From DAOUMU01 sp034409055 (GTDB lineage Bacteria; Chloroflexota; Anaerolineae; 4572-78; J111), in contig DAOUMU010000194.1 in the NCBI GenBank assembly GCA_034409055.1, forward strand, positions 1 through 51,138: 51,138 bases of DNA, given 5' to 3'. Made by a program: the position numbers and the translations under genes. Below are positions 23,495 through 32,421 of this stretch, piece by piece. The notes beneath the pieces are model-generated. The model searched no databases. It was not told where the DNA came from and saw only the letters and a program-made list of their open reading frames with translations. Positions within the stretch are counted from its first letter, which is position 1; every line of letters begins with the position of its first letter.

Positions 23495-25972
23495 ATGCTC
23501 GAATTAGAGACACGTAACGTCCAACTTCAGGGCCGGGTGTCCAGCAAAAAAGCGGCCATCCGTGAAGTTGGCAACCTGCTGGTCAATAGCCAGTATATCA
23601 AACCCGGCTACATTGACAGCATGTTGGCCCGGGAAAAGGTGGCCAACACCTACCTGGGCAGCGGGGTGGCCATCCCCCACGGCTTGCCCAGGGATCGGGA
23701 TCTGATCCTGAAAACCGGCATCGCCGTCCTGCAAATCCCGGAAGGGGTCGAATGGAACCCTGGCGAGACGGTTCACCTGGTGATTGGTATCGCCGCCCGC
23801 TCGGACGAGCACCTGGAAGTTCTGGCCAACCTGACCCGGGTGCTGGGTGATGAAGAGTTGATCGGTCAACTGTCCGAGACGGGCGATAGAAAGAAGATCA
23901 TCAGCCATCTATCCGGAACCGCCCAGCCCGAAAAGGCCCCAATGGCCAAAGCCGGCCCCGAACTGGCGGAGTTTGCTAACTATGTTGTGGTCACCGTTCA
24001 GGGTAGCCATGGCCTGCACGCCCGCCCGGCCACCAATTTTGTCGAGTTGGCCAAGCAGTTCAAGGCCGACATCCACGTGGGATTCAACAGCCAGGTGGCC
24101 GACGGCAAAAGTCTGGTCTCCCTGCTTCGACTGGGCGTGGAAGGCGGGAAAACGATCCGGATTATGGCCGAGGGACCGGATGAAGATACCGCCCTGCAGC
24201 AGCTCAAAGAGGCCGTTGAAGCCGGGCTAGGCGACGAAGAGGAGGCCGAGCCGGCCGTGGAGATCGTCCACGAGTGGAAGCCGGTCGATGTGACCAAGAC
24301 CATCCCCGGCGTGTCCGCCTCACCCGGTCTGGCCATTGGCCCCATCCGGCAATACACCCACCGCAGGATCGTGGTGGAGCGCATGGCCAAAGATCCGGCG
24401 GTGGAGCAGAAACGGTTGCAGCAGGCCCTGGCTGCGGCCCAGGCCGAGCTGGAACAGCTCTACCAGGAGGTCAAGGAACGTTCCGGCGCGGGACAGGCAT
24501 CCATCTTCCGGGCCCATGCTGAATTTCTCAAGGATGATGAGCTGATCGATGAGACTGTCAAGGTGATCAGGTCGGGACACAGCGCCGGCTGGGCCTGGCA
24601 GGAAGTCATCCGGGAGCGGGTGGAGGCGATGTCAAAGGTAAAGGATGAGGTGATTGCCGGGCGGGCGGTCGACTTGAATGACGTGGGAAACCGGGTGCTC
24701 AAACTGCTGGCCGGCGTGGTCGACGATGCGCCCTTCATCCCTGAGGAGCCGGTCATCCTGGTGGCCGAAGATTTGACTCCATCAGACACGGCCAGCCTGG
24801 ATCCGGCCTATATCTTAGGTTTCTGTACGGCCGGCGGCGGTCCGACCTCCCACACGGCCATTATCGCCCGCTCGCTGAACATTCCGGCGATGGTGGGGGC
24901 GGGACCGGCGGTGCTCAACTTGGCTGACGGTCTCCCCAGCATTCTGGATGGTAACCGCGGCAATCTTTATCTCGGGCCGAGTGAAGCTGATCTGGCGTCG
25001 GCCAAAGAGGCCCAGGTTGAACTACAAAAGTTGCGAGATGCCGAGTACCGGACCCGGTACGAACCGGCTCTGACCACCGACGGTCACCGGGTGGAGGTGG
25101 TAGCCAATATCGGCCTGGTGCCCGAAGCCGAACAGGCGGTGAACGCTGGCGGGGAAGGAGTGGGCTTGCTGCGGACCGAGTTCCTCTTCCTGGAACGCTC
25201 CGAGCCGCCCAGCGAGGAGGAGCAGTACGAGGCTTACTCGGCTATGGTCAAAGCCCTGGGCGGTCTGTCGCTGATCATCCGCACCCTGGATATCGGTGGT
25301 GATAAAGAGGTGCCCTACCTCAACCTACCCCGCGAGGAAAATCCCTTCCTGGGGGTGCGAGGTGTCCGCCTCTGCCTGAACAAGCCGGAGCTGTTCATGC
25401 CCCAACTGCGGGCCATCTACCGGGCTTCAAAAGAGGGGCCGATCAAGATCATGTTCCCGATGGTCGCTACCGTCGAAGATCTGACCGCAGCCCAGGACTT
25501 TGCCGAACAGGCCCGGCAGGAGGTCGGGGCCGAGCCGCTGGAAACCGGCATGATGATCGAGGTCCCCTCGGCGGTGGTGATGGCGGCGGAGTTAGCCAAA
25601 GAGGCCGATTTCTTCTCCATCGGCACCAATGACCTGACCCAGTATGTCCTGGCCATGGACCGGGTCCATCCGATACTGGCCCGCCGGGCCGACGGGTTGC
25701 ATCCGGCCGTGCTACGGCTGGTCGACCAGACGGTCAAGGCGGCCACGGAAGCCGGGATTTGGGTGGGGGTGTGCGGTGGGATGGCCGGCGACCCCAAAGG
25801 GGCGCTCCTCCTGGTGGGCCTGGGGGTGACCGAATTAAGCGTGAGCATTCCCAGCATTGCCGCCATCAAAGCCAGGCTGCGTGGTGTCTCCCTGGCCGAC
25901 GCCCAGGAACTGGCCCGGCAGGCCCTGACCTGCCGGAATGCGGCCGAAGTTCGAAACTTGCCGTTTCCGTAG
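23495..25972 (+). CDS. fruB: fused PTS phosphotransferase: EIIA(Fru)-HPr-Enzyme I
   Basis: This 825-residue protein carries the whole soluble phosphorelay for fructose uptake in one chain. EIIA of the fructose/mannitol type covers about 1-145 with phospho-His62 in GSGVAIPHG. HPr follows at about 163-250 with His175 in GLHARPA; the regulatory serine position is kept (Ser206 in DGKSL). Enzyme I spans about 268-825 with the phosphohistidine His453 in GGGPTSHTAIIARS and PEP-binding segments GGEGVGLLRTEFLF and GTNDLTQYVLAMDRVHP. PEP donates phosphate through these to FruA. AGGAG precedes the ATG. It is followed by fruK with only a 15-base gap and good ribosome binding sites, so fruB-fruK-fruA form one operon. 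It is the only PTS phosphocarrier in the window. Confidence 0.93.
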   Translation: MLELETRNVQLQGRVSSKKAAIREVGNLLVNSQYIKPGYIDSMLAREKVANTYLGSGVAIPHGLPRDRDLILKTGIAVLQIPEGVEWNPGETVHLVIGIAARSDEHLEVLANLTRVLGDEELIGQLSETGDRKKIISHLSGTAQPEKAPMAKAGPELAEFANYVVVTVQGSHGLHARPATNFVELAKQFKADIHVGFNSQVADGKSLVSLLRLGVEGGKTIRIMAEGPDEDTALQQLKEAVEAGLGDEEEAEPAVEIVHEWKPVDVTKTIPGVSASPGLAIGPIRQYTHRRIVVERMAKDPAVEQKRLQQALAAAQAELEQLYQEVKERSGAGQASIFRAHAEFLKDDELIDETVKVIRSGHSAGWAWQEVIRERVEAMSKVKDEVIAGRAVDLNDVGNRVLKLLAGVVDDAPFIPEEPVILVAEDLTPSDTASLDPAYILGFCTAGGGPTSHTAIIARSLNIPAMVGAGPAVLNLADGLPSILDGNRGNLYLGPSEADLASAKEAQVELQKLRDAEYRTRYEPALTTDGHRVEVVANIGLVPEAEQAVNAGGEGVGLLRTEFLFLERSEPPSEEEQYEAYSAMVKALGGLSLIIRTLDIGGDKEVPYLNLPREENPFLGVRGVRLCLNKPELFMPQLRAIYRASKEGPIKIMFPMVATVEDLTAAQDFAEQARQEVGAEPLETGMMIEVPSAVVMAAELAKEADFFSIGTNDLTQYVLAMDRVHPILARRADGLHPAVLRLVDQTVKAATEAGIWVGVCGGMAGDPKGALLLVGLGVTELSVSIPSIAAIKARLRGVSLADAQELARQALTCRNAAEVRNLPFP

Positions 25973-25987
25973 AAAGGAGGAGATTAG

Positions 25988-26944
25988 ATGAGTCAAGCTG
26001 TCAAAATTGCTACCGTTACCCTCAACCCGGCCATTGACCAGACGGTCTCGATCCCCAACTTTCAGGCCGGCAAAGTAAATCGGGTCAAACGTTCTCAATC
26101 CGATCCCGGTGGCAAGGGGGTCAACGTGGCCTCAGTTCTGTCCGATTACGGATTTCAGATCGCTGTCACCGGCTTTCTGGGCGAAGAAAACACGCTGATT
26201 TTTGAACGCCTCTTTGCCCAGAAAAAGATCGAGGATCATTTTGTGCGGATTGCCGGCAGCACCCGCACCGGCATCAAAATTACCGACGAAGAGAACCAGG
26301 AGACGACCGACATCAATTTCCCCGGCCAGGCCCCCACCGAGGAAGATGTCCAAAAACTGTTCCAGATTGTTGAAGACTTGACGGCCAATTGCGCCTGGTT
26401 TGTCCTGGCCGGCAGCATTCCGGCCGGCGTTTCGCCGGATATTTACGGCGAGTTGGTGAAACTAATCAAGAGCAAAGGCCGGGCCGTGGCCCTGGATACC
26501 AGCGGCGAAGCCCTGCGCCAGGCGTTGCCGGCTGCGCCAACCCTGATCAAACCGAATATCGATGAGCTGCAAGAACTGGTTGGCTACCAACTCAACACCC
26601 ACCTGTATGTGATTCAGGCGGCGCAGCAGTGGCTTGCCCGCGGAATCCAGACGGTGGTCGTCTCGATGGGCGCGGAGGGAGCCATCTTTGTGGAAGCAGA
26701 TGAAGCGGTGCTGGCCCAACCACCCCAGGTGACCGTCAAAAGTACCGTCGGTGCTGGCGATGCGATGGTCAGTGGCACGGTGGCTGGCAAAACGCAAGGA
26801 GCTACGCTGGCCGACTGCGCCCGCCTGGCCACGGCCTTTTCGCTGAGCGCGGTCACTAACGTGGGGTCGGGCCTGCCGTCGCTAGAAGCGATTGAAACGT
26901 TCAAAAGTCAGGTTACTGTAAGAAATTTGGAACCAATCAAATAA
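25988..26944 (+). CDS. fruK: 1-phosphofructokinase
   Basis: This 318-residue PfkB-family kinase converts fructose 1-phosphate, made by the PTS, to fructose 1,6-bisphosphate. Motifs are TLNPAIDQTV at the N-terminus, GGKGVNVASVL, the LAGSIPAGV substrate region and the PfkB signature VKSTVGAGDAMVSG with catalytic Asp in GAGD. Length matches FruK. A strong AAAGGAGG lies before the ATG, 15 bases after fruB. The product enters the pathway at the aldolase step encoded by fba, bypassing 6-phosphofructokinase, which is not encoded in the window. Confidence 0.94.
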   Translation: MSQAVKIATVTLNPAIDQTVSIPNFQAGKVNRVKRSQSDPGGKGVNVASVLSDYGFQIAVTGFLGEENTLIFERLFAQKKIEDHFVRIAGSTRTGIKITDEENQETTDINFPGQAPTEEDVQKLFQIVEDLTANCAWFVLAGSIPAGVSPDIYGELVKLIKSKGRAVALDTSGEALRQALPAAPTLIKPNIDELQELVGYQLNTHLYVIQAAQQWLARGIQTVVVSMGAEGAIFVEADEAVLAQPPQVTVKSTVGAGDAMVSGTVAGKTQGATLADCARLATAFSLSAVTNVGSGLPSLEAIETFKSQVTVRNLEPIK

Positions 26945-26963
26945 TTTATTCAAGGAGGAAAAA

Positions 26964-28760
26964 ATGTCTAAGATAGTTGCAGTGACGGGTTGCCCAACGG
27001 GCATTGCCCACACGATGATGGCCGCTGAAGCCCTGAAGAAGACCGCCGAATCGATGGGGCACGAACTCAGAGTAGAAACCCAGGGCGCAGAAGGCGTCCG
27101 GGATGCGCTGACGGTCGAAGAAATTGAAGAGGCCGATGTGGTGATTGTCAGCTCTGACATTCACATCGATATGAGCCGCTTTGCCGGCAAGCCGATGTAT
27201 GCCGCCTCAACCACCGAGGCCATTCGCTACAGCAAAGCGGTCATTGAAGCGGCTCTGGAAGAGGCACAGGAGATCGAGGCCCCGCCGGTAGCCGAGCACG
27301 CTCCCCCCAAGGTGGAAGCGACCGGCGAGAAAATGTTCATTGTGGGGGTGACCTCGTGCCCCACCGGCATTGCCCACACCTTTATGGCCGCCGAGGGAGT
27401 CAAAACGGGAGCCGAGTCGCTGGGTCACGAAGTGAAGGTGGAAACCCAGGGCTCGGTCGGCTCGCAAAACACGCTGACCGAGGAAGACGTGAAGCGGGCA
27501 GATCTGGTCATCATCGCCGCCGATACCAAAATCGACAAAAGTCGCTTTATGGGTAAACCGGTTTATGAGACCTCGACCAAAGCCGCCATCCACGATGGGA
27601 CCAAAGTGGTGGAGACCGCCCTGACAGAAGCAACGGTGTTGGCCGCCGAGGGCGAAAAAGTTGATTTGGGCGCGGAAGTGCAGCAGATCAAAAAGTCACG
27701 CGCGGCGGCCCGCACCGGCCCTTACAAACACCTGATGACCGGCGTCTCTTATATGCTGCCCTTTGTGGTGGCTGGCGGCTTGTTGATTGCGCTGGCCTTT
27801 GCCTTTGGCGGCATCTACGTTTATGAAGCCGAGAATTCGTTTGGCTGGGCTTTATTCCAGATTGGCGCACCCTCGGCCTTTGCGCTGATGGTGCCTATTC
27901 TGGCCGGCTTCATTGCCTACTCCATCGCCGACCGGCCCGGCATTGCCCCCGGTATGGTAGGCGGCATGCTGGCCAGCAGTATTGGGGCCGGTTTTTTAGG
28001 TGGGATTGTGGCCGGGTTTATTGCCGGATATTCAACAGACTGGTTGAGCAAAATGATCAAACTGCCGAAAAACCTGGCCGGGCTGAAACCAATCCTAATC
28101 CTGCCCCTGCTTGGGTCGGCGGTAACCGGGTTGCTGATGATCTATGTCATCGGTACGCCGGTGAGCATTGCTCTCAACGCCCTGACCAACTGGTTGCAGG
28201 GGATGCAGGAGAGCAGCGCCATTGTACTGGGTGTCATCCTGGGTCTAATGATGGCCTTTGATATGGGCGGGCCGGTCAACAAAGCCGCCTACACCTTCTC
28301 GGTAGGGTTGCTCGACAGCGAAATCTACCTGCCGATGGCGGCCGTGATGGCCGCCGGCATGACCCCCCCGCTGGGATTGGCCCTGGCGACGGTGCTGTTC
28401 AAGAACCGCTTCACCAAGGACGAGCACGAAGCCGGTAAAGCAGCCTGGGTACTGGGCGCCTCCTTCATCACCGAGGGCGCCATTCCCTTTGCGGCCAAGG
28501 ATCCCTTCCGGGTGATCCCCTCGATTATGGTTGGCTCGGCCGTGACCGGGGCCTTGTCGATGCTTTTTGGAGCGCAGTTGCGCGTGCCCCACGGCGGCAT
28601 CTTTGTCCTGCCTATCCCCAACGCCGTGACCAATCTGCTGATGTACATCGTGGCCATTCTGGTCGGGACGGTGGTCACCGCCGGAATGTTGTATGTTCTC
28701 AAGAAACCTCTGACGGAAACGACGCCGGCAAGAGTGGCTGCTGTACCTGCCGGAAAGTAG
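26964..28760 (+). CDS. fruA: fructose PTS permease EIIB'BC, with two intact EIIB domains
   Basis: This 598-residue membrane protein imports and phosphorylates fructose to fructose 1-phosphate. Two tandem EIIB domains occupy about 1-100 and 123-225; both keep the phosphocysteine motif (TGCPTGIAHT with Cys10; TSCPTGIAHT with Cys132). An alanine/proline linker separates them. The EIIC part (about 240-585) has some eight to ten membrane segments, with FDMGGPVNKAAYTF and the substrate-region motif ITEGAIPFAAKDP. In E. coli FruA, as I recall, the first EIIB-like domain has lost the cysteine, so two active sites are noteworthy. AAGGAGG precedes the ATG. It closes the fruBKA operon; a hairpin follows before pgi. 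Confidence 0.94.
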   Translation: MSKIVAVTGCPTGIAHTMMAAEALKKTAESMGHELRVETQGAEGVRDALTVEEIEEADVVIVSSDIHIDMSRFAGKPMYAASTTEAIRYSKAVIEAALEEAQEIEAPPVAEHAPPKVEATGEKMFIVGVTSCPTGIAHTFMAAEGVKTGAESLGHEVKVETQGSVGSQNTLTEEDVKRADLVIIAADTKIDKSRFMGKPVYETSTKAAIHDGTKVVETALTEATVLAAEGEKVDLGAEVQQIKKSRAAARTGPYKHLMTGVSYMLPFVVAGGLLIALAFAFGGIYVYEAENSFGWALFQIGAPSAFALMVPILAGFIAYSIADRPGIAPGMVGGMLASSIGAGFLGGIVAGFIAGYSTDWLSKMIKLPKNLAGLKPILILPLLGSAVTGLLMIYVIGTPVSIALNALTNWLQGMQESSAIVLGVILGLMMAFDMGGPVNKAAYTFSVGLLDSEIYLPMAAVMAAGMTPPLGLALATVLFKNRFTKDEHEAGKAAWVLGASFITEGAIPFAAKDPFRVIPSIMVGSAVTGALSMLFGAQLRVPHGGIFVLPIPNAVTNLLMYIVAILVGTVVTAGMLYVLKKPLTETTPARVAAVPAGK

Positions 28761-28799
28761 CCGCTAAGTCTGAAACACTGCGTGTGTGAGAAAGGGCGA

Positions 28800-28823
28800 G
28801 TGAGGCTCGTACCTGAGCCTCAC
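28800..28823. other. intercistronic hairpin between fruA and pgi
   Basis: GTGAGGCTC (28800-28808) pairs perfectly with GAGCCTCAC (28815-28823) around GTACCT; an outer GCG/CGC extends the stem after one mismatch. The downstream sequence GACTACAAAC is not a T-run, so this is more likely an RNA processing or stabilising element between fruBKA and pgi than a terminator. Confidence 0.6.
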
Positions 28824-28857
28824 CCGCGACTACAAACAAGAGACAAGGAAGCAACTT

Positions 28858-30498
28858 ATGAGGCAACTCATCAACTCGCCCGCCTGGCAGGCCCTGCAAG
28901 AACACCAGCAAGCGTTGGCCAAGGTGCATATGCGGGACCTATTCGCTCAGGATCCCCACCGGTTTGAGCGATTTTCGCTGCGGCTGGGGGATATCCTCTT
29001 TGATTATTCTAAAAACCGCATCACCGAAAAAACGCTGGCGTTGTTGGTGGATTTAGCACGCCAGGCCAACCTGGTCGAAAAGATCGAGGCCATGTTTAGC
29101 GGCCAGAAAATAAATATCACCGAAAAGCGGGCCGTGCTGCACGTGGCCCTTCGCAATCGGTCCAATCGCCCCATCTTGGTTGATGGTCAAGACGTGATGC
29201 CCGACGTCAACCGGGTTCTGTCCCAAATGCGGACCTTCAGCGACCTGGTTCGGTCCGGAGGCTGCAAGGGCTATACCAACCAGCCGATAACCGATCTGGT
29301 CAATATCGGCATCGGTGGTTCCGACCTGGGTCCGAAAATGGTCACCGAGGCCCTGAAACCATACGCGCGTCCGGATCTACGGGTCCATTTTGTCTCCAAC
29401 GTCGATAGCACCGACATAGTCGAGACTTTGAAAGACTTGAATCCGGCTACTACCCTCTTTCTGGTGGCCTCCAAAACCTTTACCACCCAGGAAACGATGA
29501 CCAACGCTCATTCGGCCAGAGACTGGTTTTTAGCTTCGGCCAAAGATAGAGCGGCTATTGCTAAACATTTTGTGGCGATGTCTACCAATGCCACCGCCGT
29601 TGCCGAGTTTGGCATTGATCCCAAGAATATGTTTGAGTTTTGGGACTGGGTCGGCGGACGTTATTCGCTTTGGTCGGCCATTGGGCTGTCGATTGCGCTC
29701 TATCTCGGCATGGATCGTTTTGAAGAACTCCTGGCGGGTGCGCACGAGGTAGATGAGCATTTCCGCACCGCTCCCTTTGAGCAGAATATCCCGGTCATTA
29801 TGGGGCTGTTGGGCATCTGGTATAACAATTTCTTCGGGGCCGAGTCCCACGCTATCCTGCCTTACGATCAATATCTGCTGCACTTTTCAGCCTATTTTCA
29901 GCAGGGCGATATGGAGAGCAATGGCAAGAGCGTGATCCACCTGGGTGAGTGGGTCGATTACACCACCGGGCCGGTCATCTGGGGCCAGCCCGGCACCAAC
30001 GGCCAGCACGCCTTCTACCAACTGATCCATCAGGGCACCAAGCTTATTCCCTGTGACTTTCTGGCCGCGGCCCAGAGCCATAACCCGCTGGGGGAACACC
30101 ATCCGAGCCTGCTCTCGAACTTTTTTGCTCAAACTGAGGCCCTGATGAAAGGCAAAACGCCGGAGGAGGTCCGGGCCGAGTTGAGCCAGACCGGTCTGAC
30201 CGGCGCAGAACTGGACAGGCTGGTCGCGGCCAAGACCTTTCCGGGTAATAAGCCGACCAACTCATTCCTTTACCCCAAATTGACCCCGGCTGTGCTGGGT
30301 TCGCTGATTGCCCTGTACGAGCACAAGATATTTACCCAGGGTGTCATCTGGGACATCAATTCTTTCGACCAGATGGGGGTCGAGTTGGGCAAGCAACTGG
30401 CCAAAGCCATCCTGCCCGAACTCAAAGGGGACGACGAGATTTCCAGCCACGACTCTTCAACCAACGGCCTGATCAACTATTACAAGCGTATTCGGTAA
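28858..30498 (+). CDS. pgi: glucose-6-phosphate isomerase
   Basis: This 546-residue enzyme interconverts glucose 6-phosphate and fructose 6-phosphate. It is the long, E. coli-like form. Landmarks include IGIGGSDLGPKMVTEAL, SKTFTTQETMTNA, VGGRYSLWSAIGLSI and GQPGTNGQHAFYQLIHQGT, all intact, as well as the C-terminal QMGVELGKQLAK. AAGGAAG lies upstream of the ATG. In this cluster it links the class III fructose bisphosphatase and the aldolase to glucose phosphate and, through the phosphohexomutase, to ADP-glucose synthesis. Confidence 0.95.
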   Translation: MRQLINSPAWQALQEHQQALAKVHMRDLFAQDPHRFERFSLRLGDILFDYSKNRITEKTLALLVDLARQANLVEKIEAMFSGQKINITEKRAVLHVALRNRSNRPILVDGQDVMPDVNRVLSQMRTFSDLVRSGGCKGYTNQPITDLVNIGIGGSDLGPKMVTEALKPYARPDLRVHFVSNVDSTDIVETLKDLNPATTLFLVASKTFTTQETMTNAHSARDWFLASAKDRAAIAKHFVAMSTNATAVAEFGIDPKNMFEFWDWVGGRYSLWSAIGLSIALYLGMDRFEELLAGAHEVDEHFRTAPFEQNIPVIMGLLGIWYNNFFGAESHAILPYDQYLLHFSAYFQQGDMESNGKSVIHLGEWVDYTTGPVIWGQPGTNGQHAFYQLIHQGTKLIPCDFLAAAQSHNPLGEHHPSLLSNFFAQTEALMKGKTPEEVRAELSQTGLTGAELDRLVAAKTFPGNKPTNSFLYPKLTPAVLGSLIALYEHKIFTQGVIWDINSFDQMGVELGKQLAKAILPELKGDDEISSHDSSTNGLINYYKRIR

Positions 30499-30499
30499 G

Positions 30500-30718
30500 G
30501 TGGACATAAGTCAATCTTTTTCTCTCTATATGCGGTTATGGTGCCCAAACACCGGTTGTCGGGTGTCTGTCAAACAGTTTACGGTCCACCCCACTTCAGG
30601 AGGGTTGGCCGTATGGTGGCGTTGTTCCGTCTGCAATCGTTGGCACATGATCGAGATGGCCGGGACACCAGGGAGTCGTGAAGATCCTCCGCGAAATGGG
30701 GATAAGGACCGAGGATAA
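30500..30718 (+). CDS. small zinc-ribbon-like hypothetical protein
   Basis: This 72-residue ORF starts with GTG two bases after the pgi stop; an internal ATG at 30530 is an alternative start. Two cysteine pairs are arranged as WCPNTGC and RCSVCNRWH around a short beta-like stretch (VSVKQFTVHP), which suggests a single zinc ribbon. The tail is charged and rich in glycine and proline. There is no strong ribosome binding site, so translation would depend on coupling to pgi. Family and function are not recognised. Confidence 0.5.
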   Translation: MDISQSFSLYMRLWCPNTGCRVSVKQFTVHPTSGGLAVWWRCSVCNRWHMIEMAGTPGSREDPPRNGDKDRG

Positions 30719-30873
30719 GATAACTTCCCCACATGGCGACTTGTATGGAAGGTTTGAAATGCCCAAGTTATTTCTTTCATGTCCTTAGTAAGTTAATACT
30801 CAATTCCAACTGAATCGGCTGCAAATAACTTTTGACGAAGGAAGTTTAACTTTCTACAAGGAGACGACCAAAA

Positions 30874-32124
30874 ATGATGATGGAAGATGTTTTAGGTTTA
30901 ATTATGGGCGGGGGCCGGGGTACCCGGCTGTACCCCTTGACCAAGAAACGGTCGAAACCGGCGGTGCCCTTGGCGGGCAAATACCGGCTGATTGATATTC
31001 CCATTAGCAACTGCCTGCACGCCGGCATCGATAAGATCGCCATTCTGACCCAGTTCAATTCGGTCTCGCTGCATCGCCATATTTTCAGGACATATCGGCG
31101 GGATATGTTTACTGATGGCTGGGTTCAGATCTGGGCGGCCGAACAAACGCCACGCAGCACTAGCTGGTACCAGGGCACGGCCGATGCGGTCCGGCAGCAG
31201 TTGGTTGAGATCAAAAATTCAGGGACCAAATATGTCCTCATTTTGGCGGGCGATCACCTCTACCGGATGGATTATCGGGAATTTGTGCAATATCACGTGG
31301 ACTCCAACGCCGATATCACCCTGGCCGTCCAGCCGGTAAACGTCCAGGAGGCCCCTGGTCTGGGCATACTCAAGCGCAGCCCCGATGGCGAAATCATCAG
31401 CTTTACCGAAAAACCGGCTCCGGAAATCCTGGATGAATTGGAAAGCATACCAGGCTCCGATAAACCCTTTATGGCCTCGATGGGGATCTACGTTTTTTCG
31501 ACTGAACTACTGGCTGAGTTGCTGGCAGCACCGGGCGACGATTTTGGCAAAAATATCATTCCGGAAGCCCTGTCGAATCATCGGGTTATGGGGTATATCT
31601 TCGATAGCTACTGGGCCGACATTGGGACAATCCGCCGCTTCTATGAAGTTAATTTAGAACTGGCATCTTCTCCGCCATTTGATCTGAATATTCCCAACCA
31701 GCCTATCTACACCCACGCTCGCTTCCTGCCGCCCACCGAACTGCAAGGGGCCACCTTAAACAAAGTCTTGCTGGCCGAGGGGTGTAGTATTGCCGATGCC
31801 GAGATTACGAATTCCGTGATTGGCATCCGCAGCATCATTGGTTCGCAAGTGGTTATTCGCGACTCCGTGATAATGGGGGCTGATTATTATGAAACCGACG
31901 AGCAGCGGGCTGAGAACAGGCGGTTGGGCCGTCCTGGCATCGGGGTGGGGGACGGCTCGGTCATCGAGGGTGCAATCCTTGACAAGAAAGCCCGGATTGG
32001 CCGCAATGTCCACATTCGCTATCTGCCCGACCGGCTCGATTCGGAAACCGAAAACTGGGCGGTTCGGGATGGCCTGGTGGTCGTTCCCAAGAGTGCGGTC
32101 ATCCCTGATGATACAATGATTTAA
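30874..32124 (+). CDS. glgC: glucose-1-phosphate adenylyltransferase
   Basis: This 416-residue enzyme makes ADP-glucose and pyrophosphate from ATP and glucose 1-phosphate, the committed step of glycogen synthesis. The N-terminal nucleotidyltransferase domain has GGGRGTRLYPLT, KPAVPLAGKYRLID, LAGDHLYRMDY and FTEKP; the C-terminal part is a left-handed beta-helix with ITNSVIGIRSIIG-type hexapeptide repeats. GGAG lies ten bases before the first of three consecutive ATG codons. Branching enzyme follows two genes later and a pyrophosphatase lies in the same cluster. Glycogen synthase is not in the window. Confidence 0.95.
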   Translation: MMMEDVLGLIMGGGRGTRLYPLTKKRSKPAVPLAGKYRLIDIPISNCLHAGIDKIAILTQFNSVSLHRHIFRTYRRDMFTDGWVQIWAAEQTPRSTSWYQGTADAVRQQLVEIKNSGTKYVLILAGDHLYRMDYREFVQYHVDSNADITLAVQPVNVQEAPGLGILKRSPDGEIISFTEKPAPEILDELESIPGSDKPFMASMGIYVFSTELLAELLAAPGDDFGKNIIPEALSNHRVMGYIFDSYWADIGTIRRFYEVNLELASSPPFDLNIPNQPIYTHARFLPPTELQGATLNKVLLAEGCSIADAEITNSVIGIRSIIGSQVVIRDSVIMGADYYETDEQRAENRRLGRPGIGVGDGSVIEGAILDKKARIGRNVHIRYLPDRLDSETENWAVRDGLVVVPKSAVIPDDTMI

Positions 32125-32181
32125 GATTGACGGCAACCATCCTTCACCCCTCTAATTCAGAGGTAAGCCGGTTGCGGGCAA

Positions 32182-32245
32182 CACCATTTCTCCCTCCTTA
32201 CGCCCTCCTTCTCACGTCGTGGGAAGGAGGGTAGGGAGAGAGGTG
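32182..32245. repeat. long imperfect palindrome after glgC
   Basis: CCCTCCTTCTCACG (32203-32216) pairs with CGTGGGAAGGAGGG (32218-32231) with one wobble, and the outer CACC...CTCCCT matches AGGGAGAGAGGTG with a bulge of about seven bases. It is a purine/pyrimidine-segregated cruciform of the dispersed type, 60 bases past the glgC stop. It may end or process the glgC message, although there is no T-tract. Confidence 0.6.
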
Positions 32246-32308
32246 CTTCGTCCTTGAGCCCTTGAATAAAGCGGGAGCGTGGAAGGTTATTTTACCCGAG
32301 TTCGCAAA

Positions 32309-32393
32309 AGGTGACCGGCACTTAAATAACTGGCAGATCAGGCAAATTTACAGAGTATATTACAGACAGAACCGGCTGAAGTGCCGATCACCT
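32309..32393. promoter_or_regulatory. inverted operator-like repeats upstream of the phosphohexomutase gene
   Basis: AGGTGACCGGCACTT (32309-32323) and AAGTGCCGATCACCT (32379-32393) are inverted copies with a single mismatch, 55 bases apart. Between them is a -10-like TATATT (32356-32361) without a clear -35. The second arm ends 28 bases before the start codon. This arrangement could be a pair of repressor sites around a promoter, or the ends of a small hairpin element; no protein can be assigned. Confidence 0.4.
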
Positions 32394-32421
32394 ACGGCGA
32401 TTGACCAAAAGGAGGAATCTT

